Positions 45,278 through 56,033 of a stretch of DNA of 64,000 nucleotides are shown here, one piece after another. This DNA comes from Isoetes taiwanensis. Taxonomy: Eukaryota; Streptophyta; Lycopodiopsida; Isoetales; Isoetaceae. The notes below the pieces were generated by a model. It had not been told where the DNA came from and searched no databases. It was given only the letters and a program-made list of their open reading frames with translations. A program made the translations under genes and the position numbers. The DNA lies in the NCBI GenBank assembly GCA_021234155.1, contig JAJEKV010000020.1:16981018-17045017 (forward strand), written 5' to 3'. The number at the start of each line of letters is the position of its first letter. The first letter of the stretch is position 1.

Positions 45278-48200
45278 ACAGAACCTTCAAGTTACTTAAG
45301 GCAACCACTCTATGTGATAAAATCCCAAAAACAAAGCCTGAACACAAGTTTAGAACTGCTTTCCCAAATCAGAAAAAAGACTGCCTCAGAAAGAATGATG
45401 CCATTTGCAAGAAAAGAAAGATCTGATCATGATTTCAAATGTGAAAGCCTCTTAAAGTCTTGAGGAATACAAGGCCAAAAGTCAGATGCCAAAAGATTTG
45501 CAGAGATCACTCAAATGTGTACTTCTGACTGGGTAAAAAATGAGTCAATATCCGTGGCAGTGATCAATTTTTTGCAGATCGAAGAATATTAATCTTTTTT
45601 GAGTTCTGACACTTGATTCTCTCTCTGATATGTCTGCACATAAAGATCAAACACTTTTTTTTGCAAAAGCAGGCGCAGGATAGTCTTAATATTCAAGATT
45701 CTTGCAAACAGACTGTTACAGAGAGAAAACAGCAAGGAATTTTTGGCAAATCAATTTTTTGCTGATCTTTTCTTGAGTTCTGAAGATACTCTAAAACTTT
45801 GATTAGTCTGCAATCAAAGAAGAAATGCTTTTTTAATCAGAAATACAGCCTGAATCCTGGAAATGAAATTTTAGCTTGAGAAATGTAATGATATGCAAGA
45901 GAATTATGAGCATGCAAGTTTAAGTTGCTCTTTTTATGTCTTTTCAAGCTTTTTATGCCTATTTTTTCCTTGATCAACTACTCTCTATTTATGCACATGT
46001 ATTTGCAATCATAAAACCTCTTAAATGTCTATATTGATTGATCCTGAATGCAACTTAACTTAGTTACGCTTTGGATTTAAATCTAAAGAATGAGATATGA
46101 TGTTATTTAGTCTACAATGTGCTCTTGACAAACCAGTTACCTTCAAATTTCGTTTTCACCTTTTTGTTTTACCTTGCTTTGAAGGTTGAGTGCAAATTAA
46201 TCTCAGATGTAACACCAAAGATCGGATTTTCATTCATATCAATATCACACAGTCATAAAACAGATTCCCAAGCTCTGTAGTCTTGGGTACAGGATCAAAA
46301 TAATCTTCAAGAAAATAAATAAGCTGGTTGCATCAGGTAACCCATTGTTTCTGAAGCTCGAAAGGCAAATTCAAGCAAAAGTCATTCAAAACCGGTCTCA
46401 AAGCAAGTTATCTTGATCAATTCGTGTGCCCAAAGCCCTTAAAAATTCTCTATGAACAATTCCCCTTTCCATAATGCTCTGTTTCGTTCAGGTCTTGGCA
46501 AATCCGGCTCATAACTTTGTCTTTTTGTTTCATTTAGGAGTTCTTGGCTTAGAATAGGTAGATCTGGGAGTGTTTTTCCATGATTAGATGGTTAATTCAA
46601 GAGAAAACGTCGGATCTTGGCATCAATCGAGTTTTAGGGTTCTTGAGGAATCTGAAAACAATATCTCACAGGCGTTTTGCAAAAAGATAGCTCAGGTATA
46701 AAAGGACTGATCTGACGTGTTATATCAATATTGTGTGCTGTCTCCACGTGATATCTGGCCCATTGCCCTCACATGCCCGGAGGCACCACGTTGATGGGAT
46801 GAGTGACTAGGCCTGAGGGGGTAGGTAGAATTTTTTATTTTTTATTTTTTTTGAACCTTGGCACGATTCCCAAGAATTTAAAAATGAAGGTAAAAAACAA
46901 GGTCTTTTTTGAAAATTCTTTTTTTCCATATGGAATCTTTTTTGATGCTCTATGACATGGAAGAGTCTTTTTTTGCAAAAGGAACATTTGGCTTTTTAAC
47001 TCAAAATGGGGTAAAATATGATGTAGCAAGTTGATATGGTGAGTTGGTGAATTGAAGATGACATGGCAATTTAGATGATGATGTGTCAAGCAAGTTGGCA
47101 AAATGTCTTTTTTCTAGTCAAAACTTTTTTGTGAGATGGAAATGATGTGTGTGACACGTGTAGGATGATGTGGAGGCATTGATGATGATGTGGCATAATA
47201 AAATGATGACATGTTCCCCTAAGTGTCAAAATGACCTTAGGTCAAAATTTTGAAAGAATGAATTTTTATGAAAGGTGACACGTATGTGATGACATGGCAA
47301 GTTTGGTGGTAAATGTGGATGGTGTATGGTATGTTGTGATGGTGATTTGGCAATTTATTTGATGACATGGACCCATTTGGCACTAGTGCACATAAGCTTG
47401 TAAACCTTATGCAACAACTTGATGGTTTGACTGTTTCATGCTCTCCTTGGGAATTTGTGCACTTTCTCTCTCTACTTTGACTGTTAGATAGAGAATTATG
47501 ATCTTAGATCATGGGAGGGGCCAAATTGAGTGGGATTTTTTGCATTTTCAAGATGATGAAGACATAATAAGTGTGTGATGAATGAATGGTGCATGAATGA
47601 TATGTTTTGACTAGAGAAAAGGCTATTTGCCAAACTTGCTAAGGGAAATGTAGGTGAGACATGGAATATGAGGCAAGCAAGGCATCTTGGGTAGGAATGA
47701 GGTGGTAAGCTCATGTAGTGAACCATGTGAAATAACACTTATGCCAAGAACTCAAAATGAGCCACATACCAAGTCAACTTGAGGGGTCTTTCAATCTTCA
47801 AACTCTAGCTTGTTTTGCTTGAATCTTACTTCCTTACTTTGCTTGTGTGATCTTCAATGAATGTCCTTTCCTTGGCTCTTAAAGCAAGTGTCTACTTATG
47901 GTCTTCAGGGATGAGAGTCTTCAAATCTGTAGTGCTTGTATTCAAATGCTTAAGTCAATATTCCAGCAAAGACACGTAATTGTGTGCAAAGTTCTTCTAT
48001 GTTGCCAAAGTGTGGCAGCATCATGCCAAACAAAAAGGATAGGCTGGTCCCCCAGTCTCTGAATTTTGCAAATAAATCATCTGAACTTCTTGCTAGTTGC
48101 CAATATGGAGATATGGTTGGCAACTTGTGATCCTGCAATGGATGAGAACAAAGAATGGTCATAAGTAAGCCAAATGAGGTGTATATGATTATGAATGTAT

Positions 48201-48685
48201 AGAACAGGTGAACCTGCATGGCAAATATGATTGCAGTTAGAACAAGTGGAACTGCTGGATGGAGATATGATAGCAGTTCAATGAATCTGATAGGGAATAG
48301 TAAAACAGAAGTGGTTTATATGGATCAATGGCAACTCTTGAGCAGATTATTATAGAATGGATGTGTAACGAATGGTCCTACAATGAGCTATTGTTATGAC
48401 AGGAACGGCAACAGCATCAAATATGGAGAAGTCTGGAAGAATATAAGATAAATTTGCGAAGATGATATGTATGAGTGAACATTTCAGATGCTCCTGCATG
48501 GAAATCAAAGACTTTAGCAATATAAATCCAGAATTTTGGCCTTGTATAAGCTGGAACCTGCATACATCTCCCTGTTTTGCATTAGTCTTAGTAGTAGATC
48601 ACTTAAGCATAAATAACTCTAATTAAATCATTTCCTTTATCTAATTGCATAATGACCTCAAACTAATACTTAAAGTACTTCCACA
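45278..48685 (-). mobile_element. Gypsy-family LTR remnant (about 3.4 kb) with adjacent polypurine tract
   Basis: Closely related to the LTR of element 3 (60,283-62,640; for example AAACAAAGCC(T/C)GAACACAAG and TGATCATGATTTCAAATGTG) and, in its distal part, to 5165-6408 and 14,637-15,088. It thus supplies the full-length LTR template. The minus-strand start TG at 48,685 follows AGAAAAAGAGAAGACAAAAA, a polypurine tract, showing this was a 3' LTR. The 3' end of the LTR is cut at 45,278. No coding part remains. Confidence 0.75.
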
Positions 48686-48761
48686 CTTATTTTTTGTCTT
48701 CTCTTTTTCTGTTTTTGGGTTGCCTCTAGGGGGGCAAACCCTTGTTTATATGGGTTTATGG

Positions 48762-48799
48762 CATATCCTAGGTATATGCTAGAATATACCTAGGATATG
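48762..48799. repeat. Perfect 16-bp hairpin
   Basis: CATATCCTAGGTATAT, six-base loop GCTAGA, then ATATACCTAGGATATG. It lies between the LTR remnant and the gene-fragment cluster and may mark a transposon end, though I see no matching terminus. Confidence 0.85.
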
Positions 48800-48954
48800 T
48801 TGATGACTGCTACAAACCTACTATTATTCGGTAAAGAACTCGGGTCACTGCGTTCGGATCCAAAGATGCTCCAACCGAGAAAACCGGGCGAGGTAATCAA
48901 GATTTTCCGTTCTAAACTGATGTAGCCCGTGGAGCTGGTCTGTTACCCGTGGAG

Positions 48955-49585
48955 CTGATGTGGGATTTGAAACTAATGTCTTTAAGAAGGAGAAGGTTTC
49001 GCTTGCCGGGCATGATGAGGTATTGGGTTAAGCATTTGAGTTGCAATGTCGTATCTAGGTTTATATTTTACATGCATGAGATTTGCTAAATTGAAGGGTT
49101 GCGAAGATATAGTAAAAGGTAGCACAATCATATCGAGCTTGCACGGATGAGAGACACAAGAACATTGGAGGCATCGCTGCTCTAGTTCGGGTAAAGGTAA
49201 GGATTTTTCGACCAACCGGCCAAACGGTGGGAGGCTCTGCGTAAAACAAAACAAATGGTATGATAGCTCTTAATGTCAATCGTATTACAATCCCTCGAGA
49301 TGCTTCTCTGCTACTACTCATTGTGCAATCGGTGAGGTTGCCTCTCGCTACTATTGTTGGTTTTGCAATTCTGGACTACTTTCTAATTTTATACGCAATT
49401 CCATCGATGTGGCTCCCCACGGTTGATGTTGCTGCAACTCCTCTTGCTACAAATTCACATGTTACTGCTTTCGAGTAGGGATATCTCCAGGAACTATAGG
49501 GGCTTTTCGTGTTTTATCTCCTACCTGATGCCTTTAAAGGCATCAAACAGATTGGTGTAGTTGGTTGGGGAAAGTATTGAAGGCT
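48955..49585 (+). pseudogene. Ketol-acid reductoisomerase fragment (two partial exons)
   Basis: Plastid enzyme of branched-chain amino-acid synthesis. The first piece (48,960-49,018) reads VGFETNVFKKEKVSLAGHDE and ends at GAG/GTATTG, a splice donor. The second piece (about 49,480-49,570) reads LLPDAFKGIKQIGVVGWG, the conserved start of the NADPH-binding fold, after a probable AG acceptor; an in-frame stop (EL*GLF) precedes it. After GWG the sequence leaves the family, so the GSQ.PAQ motif and the catalytic domain are absent. The intron was kept, so the fragment is a DNA-level copy, not a processed one. The 62-codon-plus frame inside the intron is not recognised. Confidence 0.85.
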
Positions 49586-49805
49586 GCATGGGGTGAAAAT
49601 TCCCGAACGGTTTTATCATGATGGACTGATAATATTGTATTGGGTCAAATCAAAATCATCCAATAAAGAGAAACATGTTGGATTGCTTCTCTCCCTCATG
49701 CGTGATGCTTGATGGAAATGGCCTTATGTTTGTCTTATGTAGCCTGTATGAAGGATACAGCTTACATTCATTTGGACTTGCTCATGGTGTTAATCATATG
49801 TGTTT

Positions 49806-50556
49806 AGGTAGAGACAGAGCAGAGACCACATAAAGTGAGTTTTAGTATTGACAAACTCCCGACCTCTGGGGTTATTGAAGAGCTTTCAAATAAGCTAAAG
49901 GCTCGTGGAGTAAAAGTTGTTTGCCTTTGTTTGATGAGAAAGAAAATGCCATGTTAACCTCTTTGTTTCTACAAATGGATGTTAAACTCATTTACAAAGG
50001 AGGAGCAGATCTTGATGTTTTACCTCAAGCGGCGAGGGAAAGGTCAAGCATTGGCATACTTGTTTCGGAAGTTCACAAGTGAAGGAAGACCCCCGAAAAG
50101 GTGCTTGTTTGTGGTGATTCCGCAATGATGCGAGCTTTTTTTATGTTGTCGATGTATATGGCGTGATTGTAAGTATGCAAACCATAAGTATTCTACATGA
50201 TTATGTAAACTATGTAACATTTATTTCTTTTTTTTTCTCCTTTTGAAAGCGTGGCTCTATTTTTTTCAGGTCGGCAATGCTCTTGAAGAGTTAGTCCGGT
50301 GGTATGATTTGCATGCCAAAGAGAACCATAAAATATTATGTGCAATGGAGAGATGTGCGGGTGCAATTACCCGTGCACGGCATTTTGGTATGCCCCAATG
50401 TTTATCCTCGTGGCGTTTTTGACTTGAAACATGGTCTTCGGCCCAAGAAAGGATGAGATTGCGGTTATACTTGACATTGTGATGCATCAATTGTTATGGG
50501 AAAAGTGGCTTCTTGGTGATGTTGAAAACAATGAGGAAACTTTCCCAAAGATTTGA
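49806..50556 (+). pseudogene. Sucrose-phosphatase (SPP) fragment
   Basis: SPP removes phosphate from sucrose-6-phosphate in the cytosol, the last step of sucrose synthesis. Visible: RPHKVSFSIDKL, KLKARGVKVV, DVKLIYKGGADLDVLPQ, VLVCGDS (HAD motif region), DVYGVIV, an intron with donor ATT/GTAAGT near 50,173 and acceptor TTTTTCAG near 50,268, then VGNALEELVRWYDLHAKENH, ILCAMERCAGAI and WEKWLLGDVENNEE. Several frameshifts (near 49,930, 50,030, 50,080 and 50,395) break it. It begins and ends abruptly inside the protein. Confidence 0.88.
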
Positions 50557-50624
50557 AGGCATCCATGGTATATAAATGTTTTTTTCATAGATATTCTAAG
50601 AATGGTAATCGGGAGTTGAAGTAT

Positions 50625-51042
50625 GACGTTTTTTAACGGATCATTAACAAAATCGTCATAATTCACAATCGACTGAAGTTTTCGGTTCAACTCCACGTTT
50701 GATGGTAAACGTAAACTCTTGCCCCTTTGCAAGTTTGATAGGTCGTGGCGTGTCACCACTCCGAACCTCTGGGCCCTACAATAGGTATGTGTTAGTCAAT
50801 AGAAAGAAAAGATAATTCTGTTATCTCCTTTGTGATACATAAGAACAGGTAGTTGTTGGTTACACAAAGCTTGGATAGTTCCAAACTACATGCAAGAACG
50901 AAAGCAGAACTTACTTTTGTGTCAAGCATAATAGCAATGACATTGTCCATTGATTGTGCATTATACTCTTTTACAAGATCTATCACTTTCTTGTGGGATG
51001 AGTGATCTCCGTGTGACATATTTAATCGTGCAACATTCATTC
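50625..51042 (-). pseudogene. Plastid-type pyruvate kinase fragment (two exons)
   Basis: Exon at 51,042-50,915 reads GMNVARLNMSHGDHSSHKKV and continues DLVKEYNAQSMDNVIAIML, the substrate-site region of plastidial pyruvate kinase (PEP + ADP to pyruvate + ATP). Donor GTAAG and acceptor TGTAG frame a 139-bp intron. The second exon from 50,775 reads GPEVRSGDTPRPIKL and GQEFTFTIKRGVEP, then a frameshift before VNYDDFVND, after which similarity ends. Upstream and downstream exons are absent. Orientation is opposite to the two gene fragments beside it. Confidence 0.88.
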
Positions 51043-51363
51043 CTAAACAGCTGTTTAGGTACCAGCAATGTTGTCATTCTTAGGAAGTGCTTTGTTTGGA
51101 GCACAAGTACTTATAGGGACATTAAAGGTGAAGAGATTGAATAGACACGAGTTGTTAATTACTGGCGCAGCTTGAGAGTTAAATTCTGAAATTTGGTGTA
51201 GTTTATTGGACTGATAGCATGTCCCCCATTCCAGGCTTCCCGTGTATTCTATCTATTCTTTGTAATGAAAGTCTTCTATCAATTAGAAGCAATACATTTA
51301 TATATTCAAAAACATACCACTGCATGGCAATGTGGATTTAGGAATGACAAAATTACTTCTTTC
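51043..51363. other. Spacer between pyruvate kinase fragment and copia element
   Basis: No recognisable gene; ends with CTTTC, the left copy of the copia target duplication (51,359-51,363). Confidence 0.6.
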
Positions 51364-51575
51364 TGTAGAAGAGAGGAAATCTGATCAAGAGACAAGAGAG
51401 CAAGAGACGGAAACAAGAGCGACTGTGTTGTCAAATGAAAGATACAATGGCTATAAATAGCAAGCAACCATGTTTAACTATGATGGTGCTGTTAATAATC
51501 CAGATACGTGCAATCTAACTTCCTAACTACTCAGATTCCATGCTGTTACTGTTGTTGTCTTTTTCATCATCAACA
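51364..51575 (-). repeat. Copia 3' LTR
   Basis: 212 bp. Lacks the 12 nt TCCAGAACAGTT that the 5' LTR has after GAGCGACT and has one extra GTT. The RNase H reading frame of pol ends inside it. Confidence 0.93.
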
Positions 51576-53881
51576 CCCCCACTCAGTGACAGAATGGGAT
51601 CTTGTGTATCAGAACCCCCACTGGAAAGTGTGCCAGCAACACCCCCACTCGAAGACTGCATGCCGAGATGGGAGAGAAAGCGAGAATGTTTGGGACGTCC
51701 AAGGGCCTTTGTAAAAATCTCGGCAGTCATGTCTTCGGTAGGACAATGAAGAAGGTGGATGAGGCCATCAGATACCAGATTACGAACATAGTGGTACTTA
51801 ATGTCAATATGTTTGACACGGCGGTGGAGAACGGGATTCTTGGCAATGGCAACTGCTCCTTGATTGTCAACATAGATGAGTGTAGAGGAGGGCTCAGAGA
51901 AATGAAGGCCAGAACAAAGTCTTTGCAACCAAATGGCTTCTCTGGCAGCATGATGGAGAGCAACGTATTCAGCCTCAGTGCTGGATAAACTGACACAAGA
52001 TTGTTTGGAGCTGCTCCAACTGATAGGTCCCCCAGCAAGAATAAAAACATAGCCTGAAATGGATTTGCGGTCATGGTTATCGCCGGCCCAATCAGCATCA
52101 GAGTAGCCATGCAAGGGGATATTGGTGGGGTTGGAGTGATAGTGAATGCCAAGGTGCAGGGTGCCTGCAATGTAACGTAAGACACGCTTCAGGGCTGCGC
52201 AGTGAGAATGTTTGGGGGAGTTTGCAAATTGACTGAGGGTACAAAGGGCAAAGGCAAGATCTGGGCGAGTAGAAATGGCAGCAAAATTGATCATGCCAAG
52301 AATTTGGCGATAATTGGCATAAATGTATTGAAGAGAGGCGGTGGTGTCAGGATCAGTGGGCAGGAGGTGAGCACCAAATTCAAGAGGGGTCAAAACTGGA
52401 TTACAGGATTGAAGCTGGAAACGACAGAGGAGATCTGAGAGGTATTTGGATTGGGTGAGACTAAGGATGCCAGTAGACATGGAGTAGGAAATTTGGATGC
52501 CAAGGAAGTAATTGATGGAGCCAAGGTCTTTCATCTTGAAATAGGAGTTGAGTTGCTGTTTGACTGAGCAAAGGTCTTCTTCAGAGGCAGCTACAATAAG
52601 CAGATCATCAACATAGCACAAAATGATGAGAAGATGTGGTTGGAGCCGATAATAAATGCTGGGATCTGCTTCACTGCGGGTAAAGTGAAGTTGAAACAAG
52701 GTAGAATCAAGCCGTGAATACCATGAACGAGAAGTCTGTCGAAGCCCATATAAGGCTTTGTGAAGACGACATACTTGTGTGGGATCTGCAGAAAGGAAAC
52801 CAGGGGGTTGTTCAAGATAAACTTCCTCATGGAGATCACCATTAAGGAATGCATTTTGTACATCCATTTGATGGATGTGAAGTCGATGTGAAGCTGCATA
52901 CGCAAGAACAGTGCGAACTGAAACCATTTTGGCGACTGGAGCATACGTCTCTTCGAAATCAATCCCCTCAACTTGATTGAAGCCGCGGGCCACCAAACGA
53001 GCCTTGTAACGAGCAATTGTGCCATCAGGATTAGATTTCAGTTTGAACACCCATTTGCATGTCACAATGGAGCGATGGTTGGGTCTGGAAATGAGTGACC
53101 ATGTGCGGGCAGCATGAATTGAATCTATTTCTTCTTGCATGGCGCGCTGCCATTCAGCTTTGAAGGGTCCATTGATGGCTTGGGAATAGGAGTGGGGCTC
53201 AGTAGGAATGGTTTCGGAGAGGAAAGTGTAGTCATCTGCCCAAAAAGGGGGACGTTTAGTGCGAACAGGACGAGAGGAAACATTGGTGTTTGCAGAGGAA
53301 ATGGGTGCTGGAGAAGGTGCTGAAGGAGCCAGTGACAAAGAGGGTGCAGGTGAAGCAATGGGCGAAGGAAAATCAGGAATGGGGTTATCAAGGGGAATAG
53401 GTGTGGTAGGAACAGGGGAGGGAGGGTCGAGTGGAGAATCAAGAAGGAGGAAATCCGAGGGCAGAGGTGTGTGATGGCAAGGGATGTCTTCGGAGAAACG
53501 GGCATGGCAACTTACAATCAGTTTATGATTTTGGAGATCAAAGAAACGGTATGCTTTGCTAGAAGTGGAGTATCCAAGGAACATGCAACGAACTGAGCGT
53601 GGAGAAACTTTGGTATGGACGGTGGGAAGAAGAACAAAGGCCCGGCAGCCAAAAGTCCGCAGATGACGAAGTGAGATGGATTTTGAACTCCACAATTCCT
53701 CTGGGATTTTATGGTCAAGACTGCGATGAGGTGTATGGTTGAGCAAATAAGTGGCAGTTAACACGGCTTCACCCCAAAAGCGAATTGGAACATGCATGGC
53801 AAGAAGGAGAGTGCGTACCATTTCTAGGACGGTGCGGTTAGCACGTTCGATGCGTCGATGCGTCCGTTTTGTTCTGGACAA
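51527..53881 (-). CDS. Copia pol: integrase C-terminus, reverse transcriptase, RNase H
   Basis: 784-residue open frame. It begins at the integrase C-terminal side (RANRTVLEMVRTLLLAMHVP, WGEAVLTATYLLNHTPHRS), then GKA-type linker and RT: WVFKLKSNPDGTIARYKARL, DFEETYAPVAKM, QMDVQNAFLNGDLHEEVYLE and active site CYVDDLLIVA. RNase H follows with D (GYSDADWAGD), E (SSTEAEYVAL), D (LIYVDNQGAV) and the RVKHIDIKYHYVRN tail. All catalytic residues of both domains are present. An 8-nt tandem duplication at about 53,845-53,862 separates it from the upstream frame. Confidence 0.93.
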   Translation of the reverse strand: MSRTKRTHRRIERANRTVLEMVRTLLLAMHVPIRFWGEAVLTATYLLNHTPHRSLDHKIPEELWSSKSISLRHLRTFGCRAFVLLPTVHTKVSPRSVRCMFLGYSTSSKAYRFFDLQNHKLIVSCHARFSEDIPCHHTPLPSDFLLLDSPLDPPSPVPTTPIPLDNPIPDFPSPIASPAPSLSLAPSAPSPAPISSANTNVSSRPVRTKRPPFWADDYTFLSETIPTEPHSYSQAINGPFKAEWQRAMQEEIDSIHAARTWSLISRPNHRSIVTCKWVFKLKSNPDGTIARYKARLVARGFNQVEGIDFEETYAPVAKMVSVRTVLAYAASHRLHIHQMDVQNAFLNGDLHEEVYLEQPPGFLSADPTQVCRLHKALYGLRQTSRSWYSRLDSTLFQLHFTRSEADPSIYYRLQPHLLIILCYVDDLLIVAASEEDLCSVKQQLNSYFKMKDLGSINYFLGIQISYSMSTGILSLTQSKYLSDLLCRFQLQSCNPVLTPLEFGAHLLPTDPDTTASLQYIYANYRQILGMINFAAISTRPDLAFALCTLSQFANSPKHSHCAALKRVLRYIAGTLHLGIHYHSNPTNIPLHGYSDADWAGDNHDRKSISGYVFILAGGPISWSSSKQSCVSLSSTEAEYVALHHAAREAIWLQRLCSGLHFSEPSSTLIYVDNQGAVAIAKNPVLHRRVKHIDIKYHYVRNLVSDGLIHLLHCPTEDMTAEIFTKALGRPKHSRFLSHLGMQSSSGGVAGTLSSGGSDTQDPILSLSGGVDDEKDNNSNSMESE

Positions 53882-55365
53882 TAGGGAACAGACAGTTCAT
53901 GATGAATGCCATGGTCGGTGCAGTATTGCTGAAAGAGCTTGGAATTAAACTCGCCGCCACCATCAGTCCTGAGAGTGACTAGCCTATGACCGCTTGCACG
54001 TTCTGCAAATTTGTGGAAAATCACAAATTGAGAAAATGTGTCACTCTTGCGAATGATGAGATAAGGAAACAATTTACGAGTGTGATCATCAAGGAAGAGT
54101 AGCAGATAGTGACAACCACTAAGAGAGGGTTGTGAAAACGGACCACAAATATCGCTGTGGACAAGGGCTAGAGGATGAGAGGCACGGGAAGTTGAGGAAG
54201 GAAAAGAGGTACGTGTAATTTTGCATTGAAGGCAGGCAGGGCATGAGTGTTTGGGTGGAGAAATGGCTGGAAGAAGTCCCCGGGAGACAAGAATTTGGAA
54301 GCGGTATGATGCAGGATGGCCAAGACGTGAATGCCAGAGAGTAGAAATGGAGGAAGAACTGTCAACAGAATATGCAGCATCATTAGAAACTGTGGCATTG
54401 AGTTGATATAAGTTGCCTATACGAGAACCAAGAAGGATGATGTTGCAGTCTGAATCAAGTACGTGACAATGATTGGCGTGGAAGGAAACATGAAAGCCAG
54501 CAGAAGCAATCTTGCTAATGGAAAATTGTAAACCTGGAACATGAAGGACATCTCGAAGAACTTTCTTACTACCACAAGGGAGTGAAATGGATACAGTACC
54601 AGTGGCAATGCCTGATTGAGAACTATTGTCTCCCATACGGACGGATCGGTGAGGGAAAATGGGCATGTAGGAGGTGAAGAGGTGACGAAATGGGGTCATG
54701 TGGGAAGTAGCCCCAGAATCTAGGTACCAAGTGAGGTCAGGTGAAGAAGTAAGGTCAGATTCAGTGACAGCAAATAGATACTCAATGGGAGTGGAAGGTG
54801 TAGGAAGGAGAGGTGGTAATTCTTGAACAAGGTTGTCGTGTTCAACAACAGAGGCAACAACAGGAGCAGAGGGCAATTTGGAATTAGCAGGAAGGGTAGT
54901 GGATGGAATAGGAGCAGGGGCAGTGCACTCTTTAGCAAAGTGGCCTTTGTGGTTATAGCGATGACAGGTGATAGTGGTACGATCCAAACGTGGCCTGCGA
55001 GAAAATTGCTTGGTGGTAGCAACCATGACTGAATTAGATGGAGATTTGATAGTCCCTTGACGAATGGCTTCAGCTTTGACACGCTCAACTGCGCCTGCAA
55101 ATGTGTAATCAGCAAGACGACCCTCTAGATTGATGATTAGGCCTTCATAGCTCTTGGGAAGGCTGTTCAAAAGTAAGCAGACTTTCTCATCTTGAGTTAT
55201 GGTGACACCAGTTGCATCAAGATCATCAAGAAGACCTTTAATTTGACAGATGTGATCCATGATATCCCCTCCAGTGGATAAATGGAGATTATAAAGAGCC
55301 TTGCGAAGAGCCAGACGATTGCCAGCAGTCTTGGATGCGTAATGATTATCAAGCAGTAACATCAT
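53824..55365 (-). CDS. Copia gag C-terminus, protease and integrase core
   Basis: 513 residues. Gag part (GDIMDHICQIKGLLDDLDAT) with knuckle CHRYNHKGHFAKEC, in which the second Cys of C-x2-C is replaced by N (CHRYN). Protease WYLDSGATSHMTPFRHLF, GAG-pre-integrase LWHSRLGHPASYRFQIL with HHCC residues (HSCPACLQCK), and integrase DDE with D (HSDICGPF) and D (LRTDGGGEFNS). The third acid (E after QNGRI) falls at the 8-nt duplication, which sends the frame into a stop. In one frame it therefore lacks the terminal Glu. Confidence 0.92.
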   Translation of the reverse strand: MMLLLDNHYASKTAGNRLALRKALYNLHLSTGGDIMDHICQIKGLLDDLDATGVTITQDEKVCLLLNSLPKSYEGLIINLEGRLADYTFAGAVERVKAEAIRQGTIKSPSNSVMVATTKQFSRRPRLDRTTITCHRYNHKGHFAKECTAPAPIPSTTLPANSKLPSAPVVASVVEHDNLVQELPPLLPTPSTPIEYLFAVTESDLTSSPDLTWYLDSGATSHMTPFRHLFTSYMPIFPHRSVRMGDNSSQSGIATGTVSISLPCGSKKVLRDVLHVPGLQFSISKIASAGFHVSFHANHCHVLDSDCNIILLGSRIGNLYQLNATVSNDAAYSVDSSSSISTLWHSRLGHPASYRFQILVSRGLLPAISPPKHSCPACLQCKITRTSFPSSTSRASHPLALVHSDICGPFSQPSLSGCHYLLLFLDDHTRKLFPYLIIRKSDTFSQFVIFHKFAERASGHRLVTLRTDGGGEFNSKLFQQYCTDHGIHHELSVPYCPEQNGRIDASNVLTAPS

Positions 55366-55718
55366 AGCATGAGAAGCATAGCATGAGCAGTGGTGGCTCC
55401 TTTAACAAGACGAGCAGGAACATCAGCCAAACTAGTGCAGATAAGTAACCTTGCTTTTCGATCCTTTTCCTTCAGGGCATGAGACATGGAGATGGGAACC
55501 GGAAAATCTTCACGTGGGTCAGGGAGTGGCTCATCAAGAACCATCTCAGGAGCAGGAGTTTCAGAAGAGGAAACTGGGGTAACACAGACTTCCCAGAGAT
55601 TCTTGTCCTCCAGAATCATCTGGAGGCGCCACCTCCACATTTGGTAATCCTTTCCCTCAAATCGTGGAAGGAGGCGCCATTCGGCAGAGGAAGATCCATT
55701 CAACAAGGTTGCGTCCAT
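55362..55718 (-). CDS. Copia gag N-terminus
   Basis: Starts MDATLLNGSSSAEWRLLPRF at 55,718, with the copia gag signature YQMWRWRLQMILEDKNLWEV. It ends prematurely at 55,362 because of a 14-nt tandem duplication (AGCATGAGAAGCAT type) around 55,365-55,395, which shifts the frame away from the rest of gag. The ATG was preferred over the upstream one at 55,847, which would start inside the LTR. Confidence 0.85.
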   Translation of the reverse strand: MDATLLNGSSSAEWRLLPRFEGKDYQMWRWRLQMILEDKNLWEVCVTPVSSSETPAPEMVLDEPLPDPREDFPVPISMSHALKEKDRKARLLICTSLADVPARLVKGATTAHAMLLML

Positions 55719-55807
55719 TGTTGGGCGAAGAGTAGGGAATAGGTAACGAAGAGACAATCGAGACAGAGGCGACTTAGGCGGCAATAGAGATCTGTGGGCC
55801 CATAGCC

Positions 55808-56028
55808 TGTAGAAGAGAGGAAATCTGATCAAGAGACAAGAGAGCAAGAGACGGAAACAAGAGCGACTTCCAGAACAGTTGTGTTGTCAAATGAAAGATA
55901 CAATGGCTATAAATAGCAAGCAACCATGTTTAACTATGATGGTGCTGTTAATAATCCAGATACGTGCAATCTAACTTCCTAACTACTCAGATTCCATGCT
56001 GTTACTGTTGTCTTTTTCATCATCAACA
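55808..56028 (-). repeat. Copia 5' LTR
   Basis: 221 bp. Contains CTATAAATAG (about 55,907-55,916), whose reverse complement is also CTATTTATAG-like, the likely LTR promoter, as in the 3' LTR. Confidence 0.93.
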
Positions 56029-56033
56029 CTTTC

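Larger units (their letters stand above)
51364..56028 (-). mobile_element. Young Ty1/copia retrotransposon, complete
   Basis: LTRs at 51,364-51,575 and 55,808-56,028 (TGTAG..CAACA), flanked by the 5-bp target duplication CTTTC (51,359-51,363 and 56,029-56,033). By eye the LTRs have no substitution, only a 12-nt and a 3-nt indel. The polypurine tract TGAGTGGGGG lies directly before the 3' LTR on the minus strand. The internal region encodes gag, protease, integrase, RT and RNase H in copia order. The short LTRs and intact motifs mark a recent insertion. Confidence 0.95.

Noticed and set aside
48720-48800. Helitron end at the 16-bp hairpin
   Set aside because: No CTRR or matching TC terminus at the expected distance on either strand.
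50266-50490. Minus-strand frame opposite the sucrose-phosphatase fragment
   Set aside because: Antisense shadow of recognisable sucrose-phosphatase sequence.
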